Notes under the pieces: model-generated
What the model was told of the DNA's origin: nothing
Database searches by the model: none
What the model saw: the letters and a program-made list of their open reading frames with translations, nothing else
Program-made: the position numbers and the translations under genes
DNA from: SURF-32 sp964648365
GTDB taxonomy: Bacteria; Planctomycetota; Phycisphaerae; UBA1845
Length of the DNA: 8,911 nucleotides
Direction of reading: 5' to 3'
Assembly: GCA_964648365.1 (NCBI GenBank)
Contig: CAZYLK010000220.1
Span: 1-8,911, forward strand
Part shown: positions 1 through 6,500 of the stretch, one piece after another
How the letters are laid out: each line of letters opens with the position of its first letter
Numbering within the stretch: position 1 is the stretch's first letter

Positions 1-18
1 TGCACGTTACATCGTACA

Positions 19-471
19 TCAATCCCAGACGTATCGCTCGTCCCATTCGATCTTGTAGCGCTTCAACCACACGCGCAGTTCGTCTTGAAATGACTGCTCC
101 GCGTGGTGTGCCGCCTGGTTGAGAATGTACTCGATCACGGCCTCGACGTTGGTTTGGCTTACGGAGAACGCGGCATAGCCGGCCTGCCAGTGAAAAGCCG
201 CTGGCAGGCCGCGCGTCTCGTTGATCCACGCGGACGAGGTCGATTTGATCTTTCCAACGGCGACGGCAATCGTGATCGTTCGGCCCAACTGAAAGAGCAT
301 GTGGACGTGGTCAGCCACGCCGCCGACGATCATCGATTGGCAACCGAGGTTGTTTGCGGCGCCGCCCAATACCCGAAACAACTCGTCCCGCCATTCGTCG
401 GCCAGCAGCGGCGCGCGACCCTTGGTCGAGAAGATGACGTGGAGGTAGACCTTGGCAAGCGATTGGGGCAT
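19..471 (-). CDS. tnpA: IS200/IS605-family Y1 transposase TnpA (complete, 150 aa)
   Basis: Single-strand DNA transposase of the HUH/Y1 type. Visible motifs: the HUH pair in DHVHML (H55, H57), the family block FHWQAGYAAFSVS (93-105), a candidate catalytic tyrosine Y115 in VIEYILNQ, and the C-terminus DERYVWD, which I recognise as typical of this family. The N-terminus MPQSLAKVYLHVIFSTK is also typical, so the gene looks full length. A TTG codon lies 12 bases upstream in frame (483), but GGAGG sits 5 bases before the ATG at 471 and decides the start. No tnpB or accessory gene is present. Upstream (576-766) lies a palindrome cluster that could be substrate-like DNA for such an enzyme; that link is inference. 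An 11-bp inverted repeat lies inside the gene (180-211). It could be a domesticated REP-associated enzyme (RAYT), but the motifs fit classical IS200-like TnpA better. Confidence 0.93.
   Translation of the reverse strand: MPQSLAKVYLHVIFSTKGRAPLLADEWRDELFRVLGGAANNLGCQSMIVGGVADHVHMLFQLGRTITIAVAVGKIKSTSSAWINETRGLPAAFHWQAGYAAFSVSQTNVEAVIEYILNQAAHHAEQSFQDELRVWLKRYKIEWDERYVWD
180..211. repeat. 11-bp perfect inverted repeat inside tnpA
   Basis: The arms 180-190 and 201-211 are exact reverse complements (core GGCCTGCCAG / CTGGCAGGCC) around a 10-base loop. The stem encodes the GLPAAFHWQAG stretch, so part of it is constrained by a conserved protein motif. In mRNA or single-stranded DNA it would form a strong GC-rich hairpin. 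IS200-type elements are known for secondary structures that limit transposase expression, but those usually lie in the leader, not mid-gene. Confidence 0.6.
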
Positions 472-575
472 GGATTCCTCCAAGAGGGGGCATTGCCGGA
501 TCGCCGTTGCGATCAGTACGGGTCGCCTGACAGGCTATCGAGACAATCGGGGTCGAAGCCTGTCCGTCCTTTCCG

Positions 576-766
576 GGCCTGAAAGGCCGATTCCACCAGC
601 CGAGGCCGAAGGCATGGGAACACGGTCACCGCCACGGCTCGGCCCTGAAGGGGCCGTTCAACACCAACGCAGCGCGGCGTTGAACGACCCCTTCAGGGTC
701 GCGACACCCGGCAATCGTTAACCCAGGGCTTCGCCCTGGGCTGACGGAACGAGCCTTTCAGGCTCG
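576..766. repeat. Cluster of REP-like palindromes with TTC/GAA centres
   Basis: Five short palindromes occur within 191 bases: 576-588 (GGCCT gaa AGGCC), 640-656 (CGGCCC/GGGCCG), 685-701 (CGACCC/GGGTCG), 722-740 (CCCAGGGC ttc GCCCTGGG) and 750-766 (CGAGCCT ttc AGGCTCG). All have TTC or its complement GAA at the centre, and four share a CTTCAG/TTTCAG-like core, so they look like one family. Such arrays resemble REP/BIME-type or miniature elements mobilised by Y1 transposases, and a TnpA gene starts about 105 bases away. Termination or mRNA stabilisation for the flanking minus-strand genes is also possible. Confidence 0.65.
640..701. repeat. 62-bp nested palindrome (23-bp arms, 2 mismatches)
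   Basis: Arm 640-662 and arm 679-701 are reverse complements at 21 of 23 positions, around a 16-base centre. Each arm also folds on itself (640-656 and 685-701), so the unit can form one long hairpin or a two-leaf structure. The two mismatches fall symmetrically in the small stems (GGCC...GGCC against GACC...GGTC), so each small stem stays paired while the long stem loses two pairs. This arrangement of two inverted REP-like units is what is called a BIME in enterobacteria. Confidence 0.65.
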
Positions 767-833
767 AAGACTCGACGACGTCCCTGCGCCCTCCAGGTTC
801 TCTCAAACCAGGACATCCCTCCATTCTGCCTCT

Positions 834-873
834 TCCCTGACTCCCTAACTCCCTTGTTCCCTTACTCCCCTCT
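834..873. repeat. Degenerate 8-base tandem array (TCCCTnAC-like), five units
   Basis: Reading from 834, successive 8-base units are TCCCTGAC, TCCCTAAC, TCCCTTGT, TCCCTTAC and TCCCCTCT. The strand is almost purely pyrimidine. The array ends 5 bases from the stop codon of the VCBS gene. A second five-unit array at 2886-2925 has the same unit order (GAC, then nAC, TGT, nAC, CTCT-like), so the two are copies of one element rather than chance low complexity. Function unknown. Confidence 0.65.
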
Positions 874-878
874 TCGAG

Positions 879-2582
879 CTACGGCTCACAATGCGGCACA
901 CTCTCCTCCCCCGTATACCTCCGCTGAAAATAATCCACGTCGCGCAGGTCCACGTCGCAGTCGTCGTCGAAGTCGAACGTCGCGCATCCGGGGTCGGCGC
1001 AATCGCCCGGGCCGCTGAAGCAGTCGGCCATGCCGTCGAGGTCGGTCAGGTTGATGCGGCAATCCCCGTCGCCGTCGCCGAGGACGTTGGCGGTGCCGCC
1101 GTTTTTCATGATGAGCACCACGTCGGCGACCTCGTCGATCAGCGCCAGGTCCAGGTCGCCGTCGTTGTCGATGTCCATGGGCAACGCGCAAGACGCCGCC
1201 TGGGGCGAGGGGATGGAGCGGTTGAAGGTGAAGTTGCCCTGGCCGTCGTTGATGTAGACGTACCAGTCGCCGGAGTAGCTCGACGTGATCCAGTCCATGT
1301 CGTCGTCGCCGTCGATGTCGCCCACGTCGGTCGCCAGAGCAAACGGGTCGGCCGGGTAGCGGCGGGGGGGGGCAAGCTGGCCGTTGCCGTCGCCCATCAG
1401 GATCGCGGCCCGGTTCGAGCGGCCGTTGACGACCGCCACGTCCTCGTTTCCGTCGCCATCGACGTCCGTAATCATGATCTGCCACACGGCACCGTCGGCG
1501 CTCTGCGGCGTTTGGGCGACGAACCCGCCGTTGCCGTCGGCCAGCACCACGGTGATCTGCTGCGACGACTGCGAACCGGACACCACGTCGAGCAGGCCGT
1601 CGTTGTTCATATCCGCGGCCGCGAGGGCGAACTCGCCGGTGCCGCCGCCTTCGATGGGGATGGCCGCGGCAAAGTTGCCGTTGCCGTCATTGCGCAGCAG
1701 CGTGAGGTTGCCCGCCCCGCCGGAGTTGGTGTTGATGATGTCGGTATCGCCGTCGCCATCGGCGTCGACCACGGCCACGCCGCGGGGAATGCTGCCCACG
1801 GTGATGAGTCGCTGCGGCTCGAACGTCCCGTCGCCGCGGCCGATCAGCACGGAAACGGTGTTGTCGTCGATGTTGACGACACAGGCGTCGGCGAAGCCGT
1901 CGGCGTTGAAGTCGGTCGGCTCGGACGGGCTGGCCCGCTGCCGCACGGGATTCGTCGGGCGGAGGAACTCGCCGAAGGTTCCGCTGCGATCGTCGCCGTT
2001 CATAAATACGCGCACGTCGGCGGTGATCTCGTTGACAATGCTGATGTCGAGGAAGCCGTCGCGGTCGAGATCGGTGCCGAAGCCGCCGTAGGCCTGCGTC
2101 CGCTGCCCCTGGTTGGTGCGGACGATGAGCCGGTCGACCTCGGCCCAGGACATGTCGGCGCGGCGGGCGTGCGTCCAGAACTGCCACGAGTAGCCGCCGC
2201 TGCGCAGCGTGTCGCCCTCGGCGCTGGCGACGTCGTGCGAGACGATGACCATCACCTGTTCGCCGGCGCTGAGCGGACGATCCGGAATCAGCGACACGGT
2301 GCGGTCGCCGTTGCTGAAGTGAAACCTACCGTCCACCGCGCCGCTCCAGCGGCCGAAGGCCCAGAACGTCCGCCGGGCGACGATGGTGTCGCGATCCACC
2401 GGCTGATCGAAGTGAACGCGAATGCGGGTCTCGACCGAAGCCCCCACCGATCGCGGCGCCGGCTCAACGCCGACGACTTTCAGCTTCGCCTGTGCGACCT
2501 GCGCGACGGCCGCCGGCAGGATCACGGACATCGACGCCGACAGCGCCGTAAAACCCAACACGACACGACGACCACGGTTCAT
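879..2582 (-). CDS. Secreted seven-repeat FG-GAP/VCBS propeller with Ig-like N-terminus and dockerin-like C-terminus
   Basis: Exported 567-aa protein. A basic N-terminus and hydrophobic stretch with an AVA-Q site predict a signal peptide of about 27 residues. Residues about 33-137 resemble an SbsA/Big_5 Ig-like domain. Seven calcium-loop motifs of the DxDxDGxxD kind start at 171, 224, 273, 324, 373, 422 and 470, spaced 48-53 residues, as expected for a seven-bladed integrin-alpha-like propeller. Residues 503-550 carry two EF-hand/dockerin-like loops (DGDGDCRINLTD and DFDDDCDVDLRD) with cysteines at 508, 521, 528, 533 and 542, a tail style common in Phycisphaerae. GGAGA lies a few bases before the ATG, and a strong promoter lies at 2642-2670. 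A C9 run (1364-1372) sits in frame. Role unknown: cell-surface binding or adhesion is inferred. No catalytic domain is seen. Confidence 0.88.
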   Translation of the reverse strand: MNRGRRVVLGFTALSASMSVILPAAVAQVAQAKLKVVGVEPAPRSVGASVETRIRVHFDQPVDRDTIVARRTFWAFGRWSGAVDGRFHFSNGDRTVSLIPDRPLSAGEQVMVIVSHDVASAEGDTLRSGGYSWQFWTHARRADMSWAEVDRLIVRTNQGQRTQAYGGFGTDLDRDGFLDISIVNEITADVRVFMNGDDRSGTFGEFLRPTNPVRQRASPSEPTDFNADGFADACVVNIDDNTVSVLIGRGDGTFEPQRLITVGSIPRGVAVVDADGDGDTDIINTNSGGAGNLTLLRNDGNGNFAAAIPIEGGGTGEFALAAADMNNDGLLDVVSGSQSSQQITVVLADGNGGFVAQTPQSADGAVWQIMITDVDGDGNEDVAVVNGRSNRAAILMGDGNGQLAPPRRYPADPFALATDVGDIDGDDDMDWITSSYSGDWYVYINDGQGNFTFNRSIPSPQAASCALPMDIDNDGDLDLALIDEVADVVLIMKNGGTANVLGDGDGDCRINLTDLDGMADCFSGPGDCADPGCATFDFDDDCDVDLRDVDYFQRRYTGEESVPHCEP

Positions 2583-2641
2583 AGTGCTTCTCCGACCACT
2601 TCGTTCCAGGGCAGGCGGGCCCGGACTCCCCGATGGCCGTC

Positions 2642-2670
2642 ATTGTAGCACGCGGGCCGACCGTGAACAA
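2642..2670 (-). promoter_or_regulatory. Housekeeping-type promoter of the VCBS gene (extended -10)
   Basis: On the minus strand, TACAAT (2647-2642, 5 of 6 to TATAAT) is preceded by TGC, which makes an extended -10. TTGTTC (2670-2665) lies exactly 17 bases upstream as a weak -35 (TTG matches). Transcription would start near 2635 and give a leader of roughly 50 bases before the ATG at 2582. The -35 side abuts the palindrome at 2677-2691. Confidence 0.6.
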
Positions 2671-2676
2671 AACACG

Positions 2677-2691
2677 GGGCTGATTCAGCCC
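2677..2691. repeat. REP-like palindrome next to the VCBS promoter
   Basis: GGGCT gattc AGCCC, followed by GCG. The right side (TTCAGCCCGCG, 2684-2694) is identical over 11 bases to the right half of the palindrome inside the kinase gene (5320-5330), so the two are probably relatives. It lies 6 bases upstream of the -35 element, where it could be a regulator site or simply a degenerate repeat copy. Confidence 0.4.
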
Positions 2692-2825
2692 GCGCCGCCC
2701 CCGGCACCGCCACGTTCGGGAGTCTTCGGGAGTCGGGGATGCCGCAGCGCCAGGTGGAACGATCGCGGCTGGCGTTGTAGGATCGTCGCATGAACGATTC
2801 CCTGAGGCGGCCACCGGCCGCAACC

Positions 2826-2925
2826 AAAGGGAGTCAGGAAACGGAGAGTGAGGGTATGAGGGAAGACGACTTGCGCTGTCTTTCGTCCCTGACTCCCTGA
2901 CTCGCCTGTTCCTTCACTGCCCCTC
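2826..2925. repeat. Two facing 8-base-period arrays upstream of the sigma factor gene
   Basis: The plus-strand array 2886-2925 reads TCCCTGAC, TCCCTGAC, TCGCCTGT, TCCTTCAC, then TGCCCCTC. A second array at about 2826-2863 reads the same kind of units on the minus strand (TCCCTCAT, ACCCTCAC, TCTCCGTT and so on). AGGGAGTCAGG (2828-2838) is the exact complement of CCTGACTCCCT (2888-2898), so the leader could fold into an 11-bp stem closing a 49-base loop. The right array ends 19 bases before the GTG start of the sigma factor gene. Confidence 0.55.
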
Positions 2926-2944
2926 TTCCGAACGTGAGCCACAC

Positions 2945-3490
2945 GTGAAGCCCGGCACGACGCACGACCACACGTCTGATGCCATGTTCCAGCAGGTCTA
3001 CGGCTGCCTGCTGGATATGGCCCGAATGTGGTTCCAGGGCGAGTCCAGCGAGCACACCCTCCAGCCGACGGCCCTCGTTCATGAAGCGTACGTCCGCCTG
3101 ACGGAAAGCGGCACCATCCCACGGAATCAGACGCACTTCTTTGCACTCGCGTCGCGCGTCATGCGAGAGATATTAGTGGACCATGCCCGGCGGAAGGGGG
3201 CGCTCAAACGCGGGGGGGACCGCCGGCGCATGCCGCTGCGCGAGGACGACTCGGCCACGTTTTCGCCCCAGACGGTGGATATCCTTGCGCTCGAAGAGGC
3301 TCTTCTGCGCTTCACTGAGCATCACGCCCGGGCGGCGCGGGTAGTGGAGCTGCGCTTCTTCGGCGGCCTGAGCGTCGACGAAACGGCCGACGTGATCGGC
3401 GTATCGCCGCGAACGGTGGATCTGGACTGGCGCTTCGCCCGCGCCTGGCTGCTGCGCGAGGTGCACGGCAGAGACGACGACGCCCGCTGA
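2945..3490 (+). CDS. ECF sigma factor, PF07638 type, kinase-linked
   Basis: RNA polymerase sigma factor of 181 aa. Region 2 spans about 14-85 and includes the family signature HTLQPTALVHEAYVRL (37-52) and HFFALASRVMREILVDHARR (64-83). Region 4 spans about 113-172, with the helix-turn-helix GLSVDETADVIGVSPRTV (141-158) followed by DWRFARAWL. The N-terminus is shorter than in many relatives, which begin before the first region 2 helix. The GTG start has no clear Shine-Dalgarno sequence; an ATG at 2984 (M14) is an alternative that would trim region 2. The kinase gene starts 15 bases downstream. PF07638 sigma factors adjacent to PknB-type kinases are a recognised planctomycete arrangement, in which phosphorylation is thought to replace anti-sigma control. 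That this kinase acts on this sigma factor is inference. Confidence 0.92.
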   Translation: MKPGTTHDHTSDAMFQQVYGCLLDMARMWFQGESSEHTLQPTALVHEAYVRLTESGTIPRNQTHFFALASRVMREILVDHARRKGALKRGGDRRRMPLREDDSATFSPQTVDILALEEALLRFTEHHARAARVVELRFFGGLSVDETADVIGVSPRTVDLDWRFARAWLLREVHGRDDDAR

Positions 3491-3505
3491 GCCCCTGCCC
3501 GCGCC

Positions 3506-6500
3506 ATGGATCAAAGCCGAGAAAACCGCATCCGGGAACTCTTTGACGGCGCCTATGACCTGCCGCCGTCGAGGCGCGCCGAGTTTCTCGCGCAGGCTTG
3601 CCCCGATGATCCGGCGCTGGCGGCGGAGGTGGAGTCGCTGCTGGTCCGCGACGCCGATCCGGACACCACGCTTGATCGACCGCTCCTGTCCGACGAGCAG
3701 CGCCGCGGCATCCTTGATGCCGCCCTGGGCGAGGCGTTTCCGGAACTCGAAGGGTCGGTCGGCCCTTATCGCATCATCCGTAAGATCGCCGATGGCGGCA
3801 TGGGCGCGGTCTTCGAAGCCCGGCAGGAACATCCCGATCGCGTGGTGGCGCTGAAGGTGCTGCGCCCCGCGATGGTGAGCCGCAAGATGCTGCAGCGCTT
3901 CGCGCTGGAGGCGGAAGTTCTCGGCCGCCTGCGGCATCCCGGCATCGCACAGATCTACGAAGCCGGCACGGCCGAAACGCGATTCGGACCGTGCCCGTTC
4001 TTCGCGATGGAGTATCTGGTCGGCTCGGATATCCTGCGCTATGCCCAAGAGCACAAGCTCGACGTCACGGCCAAGCTCGACTTGATCGCCCGCGTATGCG
4101 ACGCCGTGCATCACGCCCATCAGCAGGGCATCGTCCATCGCGATCTGAAACCCGACAACATTCTCGTTATCGAGCGTGGCGACCCGAAGGTGCTCGACTT
4201 CGGCGTCGCCCGCGCGACGGACATGGACATCTTCACGGCCACCCTGCAAACGTCGAAGGGTCAGCTCATCGGCACCGTGCCCTACATGAGCCCCGAGCAG
4301 GCGGCCGGCAATCCGGACGACATCGACATCCGCAGCGACGTGTATGCCATCGGCGTGGTCGCCTACGAACTGCTCTGCGGCGATCTGCCCTATGAAGTTC
4401 GCGACAAGCTCATCCACGAAGCGGTCCGCATCATTCAGGACGTACCGCCGCGCCCGCTGGGCCTGAAGAATCGTGCCCTTTGCGGCGATGTCGAGACGAT
4501 CATCGGCAAGGCCCTGGCGAAGGAGAAAGAGCGTCGCTACGCAGCCGCGTCCGAACTGGCCGCGGACATCCGCCGCTACCTGGCCCACGATCCGATCGTC
4601 GCGCGGCAGCCGAGCGTGATGTACCAGTTGCGGCGATTCTCACAGCGCCACCGCGGCATCGTCGCCATGTCGGCCATGACATTGGTCATGCTGCTGGCCG
4701 CCATCCTGATCATCTCGAACTTCGCCTGGCACGCCGAGGTGCGACGGATCGAGGCGGAAGAGCAGCGCGGCCTGGCCCAGTCGCGGCTGGTCGAGGCGAA
4801 CGACGCTCGTGATGAGGCCGAACAACAGCGCGAACTCGCACAGCAGCGACTCATCGCCGCGGAGGCCGCGCGGCTTGAATCGCAGACGGTCAGCGAGTTT
4901 CTGCAAACGCTGCTCGCGTCCGGCGACCCGGCCGAAGGAGGCCGCGAGTTGACGGTCCGCGAAGTCCTCGACCGCGCCGCTGATCGGCTCGAACGCGATC
5001 TGGCCGGGCAGCCGCGCGTGCGCGGCGTTCTGGAACATACGCTCGCGCAGTCTTATTCGAGCCTCGGCCTGGCTGAACCGGCCATGTCGCACGCCCGCCG
5101 GGCGTTCGACTTGCGGCGTGACGCGTTCAGCCTCGCTTCGGTGGAGGCCATCGAAGCCGGCGCTCACCTGGCCGACCTGCTGACACAAGCGGACGATCTG
5201 TCCGGCGCCGGCGCGCTGCTCGATGATCTCGACGGCGCGATGAAGGGGCTCAGCGCCGCGACCGGTGAGTTGGAAGCGGCTGATGCCGCCGCGATGCCCC
5301 CCCCCAGCGAGCCGCGGGCTTCAGCCCGCGCGGATTCGCCGGACAACGCAACCCCACCGGCCGAGCAGCCGCCGACTGCGGGCCAGAACACGTCAAATCC
5401 GGACGATGACGATCGCAGCGCCGCCGCCCGGGTTGCCGAAGGCGCCCCCTCCCCGCAGTCGGACGATCCGATGCTGCCTCTCCGCGCCGAACTCGCCCGG
5501 GTCCGCGCCGTCGTGCTGCGCCAGCGGGGCCAATTCCCGGAAGCGGAAACCGCCTACCGCGAAGCCCTCGATGCCGCCCGCCACGCCCATCCCGGCGACC
5601 ACGCAGACATATCCAAAACGCTCAACGGCCTGGGCCTGCTCCTGCTCGAACGCGGACGCTACGCCGAAGCGCGCGACGCCCTGCAGGAATCGCTCGACAT
5701 GCGCAGGCGCCTGTTCGGCGAAAATCATCCGTCGCTGGCGACGCCGCTGGTGAACCTGGCCGGCGTGCGGCAGCGGCTGGGCGATCTGCCCGCGGCCGAG
5801 GCGCTTTACGATCAGGCTCTGGCCGTGCGACGCGAGGCGCTCGGGCCGGATCACATGCTGGTCGGGCGGACGCTGTTTAACCTGGCGACGCTGCGGCATC
5901 AGCAGGGGCGGCTCGACGAGGCGGCCGCGGCCTATGACGAATCCGTCGCGATTCTGCGCGAAAACTATCCGCCCGGTCATTCGTTGCTGATCACCGCCCG
6001 CGGCAACTGGGCGGCGCTGAAGCACTCGCAGGGAGACGCCCGCGGCGCGCGGGATCTGACGCTGGAAGTGCTGGACGCCCGCCGCGGCCTGCTCGGCGAC
6101 GAGCACGTCGACGTCGCCCGCGACCTCAACAACCTCAGCGTCTTTAGCTTCGCCCTGATGGAGTTCGACGCGGCACAGCGCTACGCCCGCGAGTCGCTGA
6201 CGCAACGGCGCAAGCTCCTCGGCGACGAGCACTCGGCGACGATCATGTCCATGCACGATTTGGCGATGGCCCTGATCGAACTGGGCCGGCCGCAGGAAGC
6301 CCACGCTCTGATGAGCGAAGCCCTGGCCGCGGCGCGGAAGACGTTTCCCGAAGGGTCGCTGGCGATCGCGGAGGAACTGCTGGGGCTGGGGTGGGCGAAG
6401 ACGCAGTGGGCGGTGGCGATTCGCGCGGCCGCGGCGCGCGACGGAGGGGGGGCGACGGACGATTCTAACGCCGCGGCCGAGGCCGCTGGCGAGGGTGCGA

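Larger units (their letters stand above)
484..878. other. Gene-free interval between tnpA and the VCBS gene
   Basis: About 395 bases without a convincing gene; the plus-strand reading frames here translate to arginine- and proline-rich text with no recognisable motif. It carries the palindrome cluster at 576-766 and the 8-base-period array at 834-873, annotated separately. I saw no convincing promoter for tnpA. The VCBS gene upstream is on the same strand, so its transcript would run through this interval towards tnpA unless one of the hairpins stops it. Confidence 0.7.
2583..2944. other. Divergent intergenic region between the VCBS gene and the sigma factor gene
   Basis: This 362-base stretch separates two divergently read genes. 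It holds the VCBS promoter (2642-2670), a REP-like palindrome (2677-2691), a compact stem GCGGCC acc GGCCGC (2807-2821), a 7-base direct repeat GAACGAT (2757 and 2792), and two facing 8-base-period arrays (2826-2863 and 2886-2925). No convincing promoter for the plus-strand operon was found by eye. Short minus-strand reading frames here overlap the VCBS 5' end and look like shadows. Confidence 0.6.

Noticed and set aside
1..18. Short imperfect hairpin just after the tnpA stop as an element end
   Set aside because: Only five paired positions with one mismatch, and the flank is cut by the window edge, so it cannot be judged.
103..582. 159-aa plus-strand frame opposite tnpA
   Set aside because: Antisense of a well-recognised transposase; no motif and no ribosome binding site seen.
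834..873. CRISPR array
   Set aside because: The units are 8 bases and contiguous, with no spacers; no cas-like gene is present.
891..2648. 585-aa plus-strand open frame opposite the VCBS gene
   Set aside because: Its valine/alanine/aspartate-rich text is the reverse complement of the repeated DxDGDGD codons; the minus-strand gene has a signal peptide, calcium motifs, a Shine-Dalgarno sequence and a promoter.
2756..2787. ECF-type autoregulated promoter (GGAAC at 2756-2760 with CGTC at 2784-2787)
   Set aside because: The gap between the two elements is 23 bases, much longer than the 16-17 usual for such promoters.
3173..4588. 471-aa minus-strand open frame opposite the sigma factor and kinase genes
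   Set aside because: Antisense to unmistakable conserved domains; the frame stays open because of high G+C, and the translation shows no motif.
5393..6304. 303-aa minus-strand open frame opposite the TPR region
   Set aside because: Shadow of the regular 42-residue TPR coding sequence.
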